64,000 nucleotides of DNA from 21-14-0-10-47-8 sp966211455. Its GTDB lineage: Bacteria > Bdellovibrionota > Bdellovibrionia > Bdellovibrionales > Bdellovibrionaceae. Each line of letters begins with the position of its first letter. The stretch's first letter is position 1. Positions 31,676 through 41,482 of this stretch are shown here, in pieces. Under the pieces are notes generated by a model. The model was not told the origin of the DNA. It saw only the letters and a list, made by a program, of their open reading frames with translations, and did not search any database. The stretch is taken from assembly GCA_966211455.1 (NCBI GenBank), contig CBIHNI010000002.1, positions 306,575 to 370,574 on the forward strand. Reading direction: 5' to 3'. The position numbers were made by a program, and so were the translations under genes.

Positions 31676-34600
31676 TTACTTCACCTCGATAAAATTGGTC
31701 GTGCCAAAGTGACTGTGAATGTTCTCTAGAAGTTCGTTCGAGATCATGACCCCGTTCAAGCCTTCGGACTCCATCATCACCTCTTGTTTCAAATCCGGCA
31801 AAGTGAATTTGAAATCCACATGCGTGGGTCCCGGGAATTCCGACAAGACCGAATACAAAACAGGGTACTGGTCCTGCGAAATGCGGTCCAAATGCAGGGT
31901 CATGCGTTTTGTTTTCTTCAACACATCTTCCAGCGGCGACAGATTGTCGACGATGATTTTCGCCACACCCTCTTCGCTGACTTCCAAAAGGCCCGCGATC
32001 AACATCGGGCGTTCGTCTTTTAAAAGCGTTTCCGTTTTGGCAAACGTATCCGGAAAAATCACAAGCTCGCAGGCACCGGTCAGATCTTCGATCTTCGCAA
32101 AGGCCATGCGGGTTCCCTTTTTCGTGATCAGCTCGCGCATTTCGGTGATCAGTCCTGCCACGATGACACGCTTTTTGCCGGCATCGCGATTGCGGGGATC
32201 GTATTTTCGCGGAGCCTCATCTTTGACCTGCTTGTCGTTGTGCTCTTTTCCGATTCGCGGCAGATCGCTGACCGAACCGGTCACCCAGACCGAAGCCAAC
32301 GTTTCAAAACCTTTCAGCGGATGATCGCTTAAGTAAAATCCCAGGACATCTTTTTCAAAGCTCAAAGAAGCACTTCGGGTCCAGGGCTTCACTGGATCCA
32401 GAACGACTTTCGTTTCCTGATCACCGGCCATATCAAAAAGCGATGATTGACCCATCTCTAAATCTTTTCGAACGTGCTCCGAGCGATCCAAGAATTTTTG
32501 GTAACCGGCCATCATCTGTGCGCGATGCGGACCAAATCCGTCAAAAGCGCCGGCCTTGATCAAGCATTCGATGACCTTTTTATTGATCTTTCGGGTGTCC
32601 ACGGTCTCAAAGAATTCTTCAAGACTTGCAAACTTTCCGGCTGGCAATTTATTGCGCGCTTCGATGATCGCACCGATCGCGTTCTCACCGACACCCTTGA
32701 TCGCCCCCAAACCAAAGAAGACATCATCGCCACGAGCACTGAAAAGGTAATCCGAATAATTGACGTGCGCGGGTTTGACTTCCAAGCCGCGTTTTTGCGC
32801 ATCCTTGACGTACTTGACGATTTTATCCGTGTCCGAAATCTCGGTCGACAAAAGGGCCGCGAAGAATTCAGCCGGGTAATGGCATTTGATCCAAGCTGTT
32901 TGAAGCGTGATCACACTGTAAGCGGCCGCGTGCGATTTATTGAAACCGTAATCGGCGAACTTGTACATCAGATCAAAGAGCTCATCGGATTTTTGCGGGT
33001 CGTGACCGCGCTCTTTGGCACCGGCCAAGAAGGTCACGCGGTGCTTGTCCATTTCCTCTTTGATCTTCTTACCCATCGCACGACGAAGCATATCCGCTTG
33101 TCCCAGGCTGTAACCTGCGATGCGAGAGGCGATCCCCATCACCTGCTCTTGGTAGACCATGATCCCGTAGGTCTCTTTCAAGATCTCTTCGGTGTCAGCC
33201 AGCAGATATTCAACTGGCGATTCGCCATGCTTCCGCTTGGTGAATTCGGGGATGTTGGCCATCGGACCCGGTCGGTACAGCGAGGTGATCGCCGTGATAT
33301 CGGCAAAGCTTGAAGGTTTGATTTTACGAGTGGCATCAGTGATGCCCTCACCTTCGAACTGGAAAATCCCTGCCGTATCCCCGCGAGACATCATTTCAAA
33401 AACCGGCGCATCGTCCATCGGGATGTCCGAGGCCGAAATTTTCTTGCCGCGATTTTTTTCAATCAAATGAATGGCGTGATCGATATGTGTCAGCGTTTTC
33501 AACCCCAAGAAGTCGAACTTGATCAGTCCGATTTTCTCGGCGTGCTTCATGTCGTACTGAACGACTTGCTCGCCATCGGCACCCTTGTAAAGCGGCGCAT
33601 GCTTCACCAGCTGGCCATCGGCGATGATCACACCAGCGGCGTGGATTCCGGCATGGCGAACCATCCCTTCGACCTTCAAAGCCAGATCAATCAAGGTCGC
33701 AACCTGCGGATTCATCTCCATCATCTCGCCGATCCGAGGCTCCATTTCCAGAGACTCTTTCAGCGTGATATTTAATTTATCCGGAATCAGTTTTGAAACC
33801 GCGTCCACTTCGGCGAAGGTCATCCCCAGAACCCGGCCCACGTCTTTCAGCGCCGCACGGGTTTGCAGTTTTCCGTAAGTGATGATCTGTGACACTGAAG
33901 GCGCGCCGTATTTTTCCGTCACGTACTGAATCACGCGCTGGCGACGATCCTGACAGAAGTCGATATCGAAGTCCGGCATCGAGATACGTTCCGGATTCAG
34001 GAAACGCTCGAACAGCAAGAAGTTCGGAATTGGATCCAGATCGGTGATTCTTAAGCAGTAGGCGACCAAAGAGCCCGCACCCGATCCCCGTCCGGGACCC
34101 ACCGGGATGTCATGCTCTTTCGCCCAGTTGATGAAATCTTGGACGATCAAGAAGTAACCGTTGAAACCCATGCGATCGATAATCGAAAGTTCATAATCGA
34201 TACGCTGTCGGTATTCAGGCTTTTTATCTTCAGCAATCGCGTGCCCCAGCGCGGCGGCTTCTTCAAAGCGTCTTTGCAGACCCGCTTCGGCGATCACCCG
34301 AATCTCTTCTTTGACCGTTCGACCTTCCGAGGTCGGAAAGCTTGGCAAATGGTAAATCGCTTTTCCGGATTCGTCTTTCAGTTTGAATTTGATATTGCAA
34401 CGATCGGCGATCTCGAGCGTGCGGTCGCAAGCTTCCGGAATGTCGCGGAAAAGCTCACGCATTTGTTCGGGTTTTTTCAGGTAGAACTGATCGCTTCCCA
34501 AGCGGAACCGCGATTCGTCCTGCAAAGTTTTATTGGTTCCGATACAGACCAAAACCTCTTGCGACATCTGATCGTCTTGCGCCAGGTAATGCACGTCGTT

Positions 34601-35233
34601 TGCGGCCACGGTCGGCACGCCGGTGATTTTCGAGGCTTCCAGCAAGAAGTTATTGATGTCTTTCCATTCCGGAAGACCGGTTCGGTTCAGCTCCAAATAA
34701 AAGCGATCGCCGAAGATCTTCTGCAGGCCTTTGATTTTCTCGAGCGCTTTTTCTGGACCTTCGCTTAAGAAACATTGAACGACTTCACCGCGAAGTCCAC
34801 CCGACAGCGCGATCAGATGACTGTTGTATTTTTCCAGGACTTCGTAATCGATACGGGGTTTATAATAAAAACCCTCTTGGTACCCGATCGACGAGATCTG
34901 ACACAGATTTTGATACCCATCCAGGTTTTGCGCGAGCAGCACAAGTCGGGTCAGCGGCTTTTGGATTTCGTTGCGATCCTGCCCTTTTTGCAAACGCGAT
35001 CCCGGAGCTAAATAAGCATCCAAACCTAAAATCGGCTTGATGCCTTTATCCAAGGCTGCGAAATAGAACTCGATCGCGGCGAACATATTCCCGTTATCAG
35101 TCAAGGCCACGGCCGGCATGCCGTACTCGGAAGCCTTTTTCACGATGCCCTTCACGCGTGCACTGGCCTCCAAGAGTGAATACTCGGAATGCACGTGCAA
35201 ATGGACAAAACTATTGGCGTTCACATCAGACAT
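31676..35233 (-). CDS. dnaE: DNA polymerase III alpha subunit
   Basis: 1185 residues from the ATG at 35233 (AAGGA site; an in-frame upstream codon would add six residues). N-terminal PHP domain (HLHVHSEYSLLEAS at about 11-24, then LTDNGNMF), polymerase core with the conserved PDFDIDFCQDRR acidic motif near 395 and GRGSGAGSLVAY nearby, beta-clamp-binding and OB-fold regions (VAGLITEMRELITKKGTRMAF, about 1025-1045). It catalyses chromosome replication. The PHP motif keeps the HxH residues, so an intrinsic exonuclease or pyrophosphatase function is possible. It starts eight bases after guaA, an uncommon neighbourhood. Confidence 0.95.
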   Translation of the reverse strand: MSDVNANSFVHLHVHSEYSLLEASARVKGIVKKASEYGMPAVALTDNGNMFAAIEFYFAALDKGIKPILGLDAYLAPGSRLQKGQDRNEIQKPLTRLVLLAQNLDGYQNLCQISSIGYQEGFYYKPRIDYEVLEKYNSHLIALSGGLRGEVVQCFLSEGPEKALEKIKGLQKIFGDRFYLELNRTGLPEWKDINNFLLEASKITGVPTVAANDVHYLAQDDQMSQEVLVCIGTNKTLQDESRFRLGSDQFYLKKPEQMRELFRDIPEACDRTLEIADRCNIKFKLKDESGKAIYHLPSFPTSEGRTVKEEIRVIAEAGLQRRFEEAAALGHAIAEDKKPEYRQRIDYELSIIDRMGFNGYFLIVQDFINWAKEHDIPVGPGRGSGAGSLVAYCLRITDLDPIPNFLLFERFLNPERISMPDFDIDFCQDRRQRVIQYVTEKYGAPSVSQIITYGKLQTRAALKDVGRVLGMTFAEVDAVSKLIPDKLNITLKESLEMEPRIGEMMEMNPQVATLIDLALKVEGMVRHAGIHAAGVIIADGQLVKHAPLYKGADGEQVVQYDMKHAEKIGLIKFDFLGLKTLTHIDHAIHLIEKNRGKKISASDIPMDDAPVFEMMSRGDTAGIFQFEGEGITDATRKIKPSSFADITAITSLYRPGPMANIPEFTKRKHGESPVEYLLADTEEILKETYGIMVYQEQVMGIASRIAGYSLGQADMLRRAMGKKIKEEMDKHRVTFLAGAKERGHDPQKSDELFDLMYKFADYGFNKSHAAAYSVITLQTAWIKCHYPAEFFAALLSTEISDTDKIVKYVKDAQKRGLEVKPAHVNYSDYLFSARGDDVFFGLGAIKGVGENAIGAIIEARNKLPAGKFASLEEFFETVDTRKINKKVIECLIKAGAFDGFGPHRAQMMAGYQKFLDRSEHVRKDLEMGQSSLFDMAGDQETKVVLDPVKPWTRSASLSFEKDVLGFYLSDHPLKGFETLASVWVTGSVSDLPRIGKEHNDKQVKDEAPRKYDPRNRDAGKKRVIVAGLITEMRELITKKGTRMAFAKIEDLTGACELVIFPDTFAKTETLLKDERPMLIAGLLEVSEEGVAKIIVDNLSPLEDVLKKTKRMTLHLDRISQDQYPVLYSVLSEFPGPTHVDFKFTLPDLKQEVMMESEGLNGVMISNELLENIHSHFGTTNFIEVK

Positions 35234-35241
35234 TGAGATCC

Positions 35242-36777
35242 TTATTCCCACTCGATCGTCGCTGGAGGTTTGCTGGTGACATCATACACCACGCGGTTGA
35301 TGGCGTGAACCTTGTTCGTGATGGCTGATGACACTTCTCTTAAAAATTCGAAAGTAAAGGGATACCAGTCCGCCGTCATGCCATCGCTCGAGGTCACGGC
35401 CCGCAAAGACAGAACCTGCGCGTAAGTGCGACCATCCCCCTGCACACCGACCGTTTTAATCGGCAGCAGCACACAGAAGGCCTGCCAGATCTGATCATAC
35501 AGACCCTTTTCACGAAGCTTATTGATAAAGATGTGATCGGCTTCTTGCAAGATTTGAATGGCTTCCTTTGTCACTTCACCCATCACGCGGATCGCAAGTC
35601 CCGGCCCCGGAAACGGATGACGGCCGATCATGTCTTTTGGCAAACCAAGAGCCGCGCCAATCTTGCGGACTTCGTCTTTGAAAAGCTCGCGTACGGGTTC
35701 GACCAGCTTCAGTTTCATTTTCTCTGGAAGCCCGCCCACATTGTGATGCGACTTGATCGTCTGGCTGGGACCGCCTTTGAAAGACACGCTTTCAATCACG
35801 TCTGGATACAACGTTCCTTGCGCCAGCCACTGAATCGGCCAACGCGGATCGATGGCCTCTTCGAAGACCTCGATAAAAACGCGTCCGATCGCTTTTCGTT
35901 TCTGTTCGGGGTCCACCAGACCTTTCAAAGCGCTTAAGAATTTTTCGGAAGCATCGACACCTTTCACGTTCAGACCGATCTTTTTGTAATTGGCAAGCAC
36001 GTCTTCAAATTCGTTCTTTCGCAAAAGCCCGTTATTTACAAACACGCAATGAACGCGTTCAGACCCCAAGGTCTTGGTGAGAAGTGCCGCCACCACGCTC
36101 GAGTCCACACCGCCGCTTAAGCCCACCAGAACATGGTCCGTGGGGCCGACCTGATTTTTCACACGCTCCTGCAGATGCTCGACGATTTGGGGCGCATTCC
36201 AGTCTGGTTTGGCATGACAGATTTTCTCTGCGAAATGACGGATGATCTCTTCACCATGTTCGGTGTGCGCGACCTCGGGGTGAAATTGCACGCCCAAAAT
36301 TTTCTCACCCATGTAAGAGGCAATATGTCCGCTTTCTGAAAGGGCGACCACCTTGGCGTCTTTCGGTGGCTCTTGCACGATATCGCCGTGGCTCATCCAG
36401 ACGCGCTGTTTTTCGTTCCAAGCGCCGATGGCGGTTTTCCAGCTCACCACATTGAAGCCGTATTCTTTATCTTTTGAAGGCTGCACCTTTCCACCCAGCT
36501 CGTGGGCGATCAGTTGCATGCCGTAGCAAATGCCGAAAAGGGGGGCGACAGCCAAAAGCTCGGCGACCGAGCGAAGCGGCGAATCTTTTTCGTAAACAGA
36601 GCTGGGCCCGCCGCTTAAGATGATCCCGTAGGGATTCATCGCCTTGATTTTTTCGATCGGATAATTGAAAGGGTGGATTTCAGAATAAAAACCAAGCTCA
36701 CGAAGCCTTCTTGCAATCAACTGGGTCAGCTGAGAGCCGAAATCCAAAACCAAAAAGCCGCGTTGAGCATTCTTCAC
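35242..36777 (-). CDS. guaA: GMP synthase (glutamine-hydrolysing)
   Basis: Converts XMP to GMP with glutamine as the nitrogen donor. 511 residues from the GTG at 36777, whose distance of seven bases from a GGGGG site is better than that of a TTG two codons upstream. An N-terminal class I glutamine amidotransferase domain has GICYGMQ (catalytic Cys near 84) and FHPEVAHTEHG; the ATP-pyrophosphatase domain has LSGGVDSSVV near 223; the C-terminal dimerisation domain ends with KPPATIEWE. It follows guaB by about 35 bases, forming the usual guaBA pair for GMP synthesis. Confidence 0.95.
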   Translation of the reverse strand: MKNAQRGFLVLDFGSQLTQLIARRLRELGFYSEIHPFNYPIEKIKAMNPYGIILSGGPSSVYEKDSPLRSVAELLAVAPLFGICYGMQLIAHELGGKVQPSKDKEYGFNVVSWKTAIGAWNEKQRVWMSHGDIVQEPPKDAKVVALSESGHIASYMGEKILGVQFHPEVAHTEHGEEIIRHFAEKICHAKPDWNAPQIVEHLQERVKNQVGPTDHVLVGLSGGVDSSVVAALLTKTLGSERVHCVFVNNGLLRKNEFEDVLANYKKIGLNVKGVDASEKFLSALKGLVDPEQKRKAIGRVFIEVFEEAIDPRWPIQWLAQGTLYPDVIESVSFKGGPSQTIKSHHNVGGLPEKMKLKLVEPVRELFKDEVRKIGAALGLPKDMIGRHPFPGPGLAIRVMGEVTKEAIQILQEADHIFINKLREKGLYDQIWQAFCVLLPIKTVGVQGDGRTYAQVLSLRAVTSSDGMTADWYPFTFEFLREVSSAITNKVHAINRVVYDVTSKPPATIEWE

Positions 36778-36811
36778 TGACAAACCCCCTCTTTCCCTCT
36801 TTTTTAAAAAA

Positions 36812-38278
36812 CTATTCCATGCGGTAATTCGGAGCTTCTTTGGTGATGCTCACGTCATGCACGTGAGATTCACGAAGCCCTTGCGACGAGATCTGCACGA
36901 ACTGGGCGTTCTTCTGCAGAAGCTCCATGGTTTCAGCGCCCATGTATCCCATCCCCGCTCGCACGCCACCCACCAGCTGGTGAATGATGCCGGAAATCGC
37001 CCCTTTGTGCGGAACCTTGCCTTCGATTCCTTCTGGCACCAGCTTGTCGTCGTTAACATCCATCTGGCCGTAACGATCGCGCGATCCGCGAGCCATCGCC
37101 CCGATCGAGCCCATGCCACGGTAAGTTTTGTAAGTGCGGCCTTGATACAAAATCGTTTCGCCCGGCGATTCTTCGCTGCCGGCCAAAAGATTTCCGATCA
37201 TCACCGTGTTCGCACCCAACGCCAATGCCTTGGTGATATCACCCGAGTATTTGATCCCACCATCGGCAATGATGGTCTTGCCTTTTTTCTTGGCGGCTTT
37301 CGAACACTCCATGACCGCTGAAATCTGCGGCATACCGACGCCCGCCACCACGCGTGTGGTGCAAATACTGCCGGGACCCACACCCACTTTCACCACATCG
37401 GCCCCCGCTTCGATCAAAGCCAAGGTGCCATCTTTGGTGACGACGTTTCCAGCGACGACAATGATGTCTTTAAAATTTTTCGCCACGCGCTCGACCATCG
37501 AAATGACATTCTTCGAGTGTCCGTGCGCCGTATCCACCACGATCACATCACAGTGAGCTGCGGCCAATGCTTCCACGCGGTCGTAGGCCGTTTTATCTAC
37601 ACCGACCGCGGCCGCCACAAACAAACGTCCACGCGAATCTTTTGTCGCCTGTGGAAAGTTTTGTGCTTTTTCGATATCTTTGATCGTAATCAAACCTTTC
37701 AGCATCCCGCCCTTGTCGACGATCGGCAGCTTTTCAATGCGCCATTTTTGCAGGATCTTTCGAGCTTGCTCGAGCGTTGTTCCCACCGGAGCGGTTTTCA
37801 GCTCTTCGCTGGTCATCAGATTTTTGATCGGCTGTTTGGTGTTGGTTTCAAAGCGCAAATCGCGGTTGGTGAGAATCCCGACAAGCTTTCCTTTCACCGT
37901 GATCGGCACCCCGCTGATTTTATAGCGGCTCATCAACGCCAACGCGTCCGAGACTAGCTGATCCGGGCCCAAAGTGATGGGATCTTGAATCATTCCGGAT
38001 TCATATTTTTTGACTCGCTCGACTTCGCTGGCTTGATCTTCTATGGAAAGATTTTTGTGGATGACACCCAAGCCACCCAGTTGCGCCATTCGCTGCGCGA
38101 CTTTGTGTTCAGTGACCGTGTCCATAGCGCTGGAGATAATCGGGATGTTCAGCTTTTTTCCGCGGGCAAATTCGGTGGCGGTTGAAACTTCGGAAGGCAC
38201 GATTTCCGAGTACTGAGGCACCAGCAAGATATCGTCAAAAGTCAGTGCCAATCCCAATCCACTTGTGTCTGCCGCCAT
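36812..38278 (-). CDS. guaB: inosine-5'-monophosphate dehydrogenase
   Basis: 488 residues, the same as the E. coli enzyme. Oxidises IMP to XMP with NAD, the first committed step to GMP. Active-site loop GPGSICTTRVV holds the catalytic cysteine (about 303); the two CBS domains inserted around 95-205 are present (LVSDALALMSRYKISGVPIT, LPIVDKGGMLKGLITIKDI). The conserved RGMGS flap region is also seen. ATG at 38278 has an AAGGGTG site. Fifteen bases separate it from the carbonic-anhydrase-like gene, and it is followed by guaA. Confidence 0.95.
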   Translation of the reverse strand: MAADTSGLGLALTFDDILLVPQYSEIVPSEVSTATEFARGKKLNIPIISSAMDTVTEHKVAQRMAQLGGLGVIHKNLSIEDQASEVERVKKYESGMIQDPITLGPDQLVSDALALMSRYKISGVPITVKGKLVGILTNRDLRFETNTKQPIKNLMTSEELKTAPVGTTLEQARKILQKWRIEKLPIVDKGGMLKGLITIKDIEKAQNFPQATKDSRGRLFVAAAVGVDKTAYDRVEALAAAHCDVIVVDTAHGHSKNVISMVERVAKNFKDIIVVAGNVVTKDGTLALIEAGADVVKVGVGPGSICTTRVVAGVGMPQISAVMECSKAAKKKGKTIIADGGIKYSGDITKALALGANTVMIGNLLAGSEESPGETILYQGRTYKTYRGMGSIGAMARGSRDRYGQMDVNDDKLVPEGIEGKVPHKGAISGIIHQLVGGVRAGMGYMGAETMELLQKNAQFVQISSQGLRESHVHDVSITKEAPNYRME

Positions 38279-38293
38279 AAACACCCTTTCGAA

Positions 38294-38821
38294 TTATGTC
38301 TGATACCAAGAGCTGTATAGCAAGTAATTGTCCGCAGACTCTTCGAGACTTGCAACCTCTTCTGCCGTGAGTTCTCGTTTCACTCGGGCCGGTCGCCCGA
38401 GAATTAAGCTTCGAGGTGGGAAAACCGAGCCTTCGGTGACTAGACTCCCCGCGCCAACAAGGCAGTTTTCGCCAATCTTCACCCGGTCCATGACGATCGA
38501 GCCCATTCCCACCAAGGTTCCCCGTCCGATTTCACATCCGTGCAGCATCACCAGGTGCCCGATGGTCACACGATCCTGCAAAACGGTGCCGCATTCTTTG
38601 TAAGTGCCATGGATGACCGAGCCATCTTGCACGTTGACCTCTTTGCCGATTTTCACCGCAAATACGTCGCCGCGAATGGTGACATTGGACCAAATCGACG
38701 ATTTTTCGCCGATCTCGACGTCACCGATGATCGTGGCATTTGGAAAGATAAAGGCTGTGGGATCAATTTTCGGCGTGAAACCACGAACCGATACGATGAG
38801 AGGTTTTTGAGAAGAACTCAT
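38294..38821 (-). CDS. gamma-carbonic-anhydrase-like hexapeptide protein
   Basis: 175 residues from the ATG at 38821; an in-frame GTG at 38839 would add six residues. A left-handed beta-helix of hexapeptide repeats (about 20-145) carries the three zinc-type histidines of the gamma class: SVIHGT, then TIGHLVMLHGC. A C-terminal helix ends the protein, as in YrdA/PaaY relatives. It could be a carbonic anhydrase or an uncharacterised member of this group; many such homologues lack proven activity. It is transcribed between the bifunctional nuclease and guaB. Confidence 0.82.
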   Translation of the reverse strand: MSSSQKPLIVSVRGFTPKIDPTAFIFPNATIIGDVEIGEKSSIWSNVTIRGDVFAVKIGKEVNVQDGSVIHGTYKECGTVLQDRVTIGHLVMLHGCEIGRGTLVGMGSIVMDRVKIGENCLVGAGSLVTEGSVFPPRSLILGRPARVKRELTAEEVASLEESADNYLLYSSWYQT

Positions 38822-38868
38822 AAGAAAAGAAGACCTCACTTTCGAATGTCAAAACAGAGAATCGATAC

Positions 38869-39393
38869 TTAAATCAGGTATTCATGAGTCTTCGTCATCA
38901 CGGCCGGGTTCATCATTAGACCTTGCGACAGACCCTCGATCTCCGCACTCATGACGCGGGATTTATTCATAAACTTTTTCGTCGCATAGAAAGGAACTTC
39001 CATATGCAGACACAAAGACATGGCCTCTTCGGCTTTCACTTTCAGCGAGCCGTGGGTCGGATGCCCTTCCAGGTACAAACGCATATACTGGTGATTGTCT
39101 TTCAAAGCGACAAACACCGCTTTTTCAATTTTAATATTCAATGTTTCTAAAAGCTGCGAGGTCACTTTGTGCGGGGACGAAGTGGCCGCCGGGCTGCTTT
39201 GCTGAATCATCACGCCCGCTTCGATCGGCGACATCCCAACCGCCAGCGTGTGCTCACCCTTATCGCTTTTTAAAATCAGAATAGGTCGAGACGGATCTTG
39301 GTTCAAAGACAGACCATAAGGCTGCAGACGGATCAAATCCTTCTCTGAAATCTTATGTTCCTCAAATTGTGCGGTCTCGAATACGATTTTCAT
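38869..39393 (-). CDS. bifunctional nuclease (DUF151) family protein
   Basis: 174 residues. The DUF151 domain occupies about 25-150, with IEAGVMIQQSSPAATSSP (helix containing the usual E-A pattern near 57-61) and THGSLKVKAEEAMSLCLHMEVPFYA near 115-140. Family members in plants and Mycobacterium have been described as DNA/RNA nucleases in stress responses. It lies nine bases after miaB, a linkage I recall from other deltaproteobacteria-like genomes. Substrate unknown. Confidence 0.82.
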   Translation of the reverse strand: MKIVFETAQFEEHKISEKDLIRLQPYGLSLNQDPSRPILILKSDKGEHTLAVGMSPIEAGVMIQQSSPAATSSPHKVTSQLLETLNIKIEKAVFVALKDNHQYMRLYLEGHPTHGSLKVKAEEAMSLCLHMEVPFYATKKFMNKSRVMSAEIEGLSQGLMMNPAVMTKTHEYLI

Positions 39394-39402
39394 CTTTTAA
39401 AC

Positions 39403-40776
39403 CTATTGTCGAAACAACTCTCCGCGCAGCATCGCCGGAAAGGCTTGGTTGACCTTCACAGGCACCACTTGACCCACCAGATCCGGCGTTCCCACCAGAT
39501 GCACGAGCTTATTCTGAGAGCTTCGTCCGGTCACGATCCCACGATCAGCGTCATGGGTCTCGATCAAAATATCCATCACGCGTCCGACGTACTTTTGCAC
39601 CAGCGGAAGCGCCATGGCCTCTTGCATATCAAACAAACGATTCAGACGCTCGGACTTCACATCCTCGTCAATCTGACCCTCGAACCGAGCCGCTTTTGTG
39701 AAGGGTCGTGGCGAGTATTTGAACGCAAAAATCGTTTCGCAGCCGACTTCCTGAACCATGCTCATGGTGTCTTGGAATTCTTCTTCGGTCTCAGTTGGGA
39801 AACCCACGATGATATCCGTCGACAGCGACACTTCAGGGATCGCGTCTTTGATCATTTTAATTTTTTCCAGGTACTGTTCGCGTGTGTAACCGCGATTCAT
39901 CATTTCCAAAATGCGTGAATTTCCGCTTTGGAAAGGAAGATGGATGTAATCACCAAGCTTTGCGTGATTGCGAGCCAGAACATCGACCAGCTTCTGGTTG
40001 TAATCTTTCGGATGCGAAGTCGTAAATCGCAGACGCAAAAGATCCGTCTCGCGAGACACGATATCGAGCAAATCGGCAAAGTCTTCGCCGGTTTCAGATT
40101 GGTAAGAGTTCACGTTCTGACCTAGAAGTGTGACTTCTTTCACTCCGCGTTTTGTCAGCGTGTGAATGTCATCCAAAACGTGCTTCAGCGGGCGGCTTTT
40201 TTCGCGGCCCCGAGTGTAAGGCACCACACAGAAGGTGCAGAAATTATCGCAACCCTTGGTGATATTCACGAATGTCGAAACACCCGGATTGCGAACCAGA
40301 GTTTCTACATGATAAGGCGCGCGGTGCTCGAACCGAGCACTGACGACCTTCTTTTCACCGTCCAAAGATCGCGCCACCAGCGAAGGCAGCTGATCGATCG
40401 AATCTGTTCCGAAAACGAAATCGATCATCGGTTGATCTTTCATCAGCTTTTCTTTTTCCTGCTGACCAACGCAACCACCGACACCGATTTTCAGGTTCGG
40501 ATTTTTAGCTTTCAGTTTGCGGTAAGTGCCGACCTCAGAGAACACTTTGTGCACAGGCTTTTCGCGCACCGAACAGGAATTGATGATGATCAGCGACGCC
40601 TGGTCCGGCGTTGTCACCGGCGTGAAGTTTGCCATTTCCAGCAAGCTGTACATGCGTTCCGAGTCATTGACGTTCATCTGACAGCCATAGGTTGAAACGT
40701 AAACGTTTCGAGGCTCGCCAGGCGACGAAGTTTTTGCCGCACCAGTTGTATCGGGGGTTCCCTGTTGTGTGTTCAT
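39403..40776 (-). CDS. miaB: tRNA-2-methylthio-N6-isopentenyladenosine37 synthase
   Basis: Radical-SAM methylthiotransferase that adds the 2-methylthio group to i6A37 of tRNAs reading UNN codons. 457 residues from the ATG at 40776; a 47-residue in-frame extension upstream would run into the opposite 40819 gene. Domains in order: UPF0004 with STYGCQMNVNDSE and VGGCVGQQEKE cysteines (about 40 and 110), radical SAM motif KGCDNFCTFCVVPY (Cx3Cx2C, near 183), and a TRAM domain (about 385-450). First gene of the long leftward series. The ribosome site is weak. Confidence 0.93.
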   Translation of the reverse strand: MNTQQGTPDTTGAAKTSSPGEPRNVYVSTYGCQMNVNDSERMYSLLEMANFTPVTTPDQASLIIINSCSVREKPVHKVFSEVGTYRKLKAKNPNLKIGVGGCVGQQEKEKLMKDQPMIDFVFGTDSIDQLPSLVARSLDGEKKVVSARFEHRAPYHVETLVRNPGVSTFVNITKGCDNFCTFCVVPYTRGREKSRPLKHVLDDIHTLTKRGVKEVTLLGQNVNSYQSETGEDFADLLDIVSRETDLLRLRFTTSHPKDYNQKLVDVLARNHAKLGDYIHLPFQSGNSRILEMMNRGYTREQYLEKIKMIKDAIPEVSLSTDIIVGFPTETEEEFQDTMSMVQEVGCETIFAFKYSPRPFTKAARFEGQIDEDVKSERLNRLFDMQEAMALPLVQKYVGRVMDILIETHDADRGIVTGRSSQNKLVHLVGTPDLVGQVVPVKVNQAFPAMLRGELFRQ

Positions 40777-40818
40777 TCGAGTTGCGTTATACGGGCGCTT
40801 TACCAAAGGTGTCAAACC

Positions 40819-41406
40819 ATGAATCCACGACTGAAAACATCGAAAAAATCGACCGCTTTTCCCAAAGAATATTCGAGCCAAATCGAGACCGTTTTCCAGG
40901 AAACTTTTGCTGGGCATCTGAAGAACTCGAAGCTGATCGTGGAAGGCCGCATTTACACCGAAGAAATTCTGCTACGCGTCGGCGTTCTGGAAAAGGGCCG
41001 CCTGACTCAGGCGAACTTCGAAGTCTCGATGAATTACTCGCCCCAAAAGAAAGACGCGGTCGAGCGCATTCATGACTGCATCGATGCGGCGGCCAGCATG
41101 ATGGCTGATTATTTCGAAGCAGGTGGCGAAGTCGAATTCCCACGCACCTGGCAAGCCGTCGATTTCAACAAGCAAACCCTGTATCTGCAATTCACCACCG
41201 TGAACACAGATCTCGAAGCCCAAGCCGACGCGCTTTTAGGACAGACATTCGAAGAGATGGTCCAAGAAGACGCCGAGAATGAAGATGCCTTGAGCCGCGC
41301 CGATGAGACAGTTGAAGCTTCGGACGAAGAATCGGATGAAGCCGGTGGGCCGACCATGTTTGGCGGCGGCAAAAAAGGCTCGAAAAAGAAATCAGATCTG
41401 CACTAG
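40819..41406 (+). CDS. acidic cytoplasmic protein of unknown function
   Basis: 195 residues from the ATG at 40819. The N-terminal 145 residues form a folded-looking alpha/beta region with MNYSPQKKDAVERIHDCIDAAASMMADYFEAG near 65-95; the rest (about 150-195) is very acidic (EDAENEDALSRADETVEASDEESDEA in parts) followed by GGGKKGSKKK, a polar tail. No family recognised. It is divergent from miaB with 42 bases between the starts and ends before a terminator used by the convergent histone-like gene. Confidence 0.7.
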   Translation: MNPRLKTSKKSTAFPKEYSSQIETVFQETFAGHLKNSKLIVEGRIYTEEILLRVGVLEKGRLTQANFEVSMNYSPQKKDAVERIHDCIDAAASMMADYFEAGGEVEFPRTWQAVDFNKQTLYLQFTTVNTDLEAQADALLGQTFEEMVQEDAENEDALSRADETVEASDEESDEAGGPTMFGGGKKGSKKKSDLH

Positions 41407-41422
41407 CTCCAATGTTAGAGTC

Positions 41423-41454
41423 AGAAAAAAAAGGGCCCCGTTTCCGGAGCCCTT
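41423..41454 (-). terminator. terminator shared by convergent genes
   Basis: A 10-bp stem with one mismatch (AAGGGCCCCG with CGGAGCCCTT), loop TTTC. Read leftwards it is followed by eight T, so it chiefly ends transcripts of the leftward histone-like gene, but it also lies 25 bases after the rightward gene. Confidence 0.8.
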
Positions 41455-41482
41455 CCAACTCAATTTCAAAACTGTTCCAGAT

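Noticed and set aside
35242..36783. TTG at 36783 as the guaA start
   Set aside because: It leaves almost no space after the GGGGG site; the GTG at 36777 fits better.
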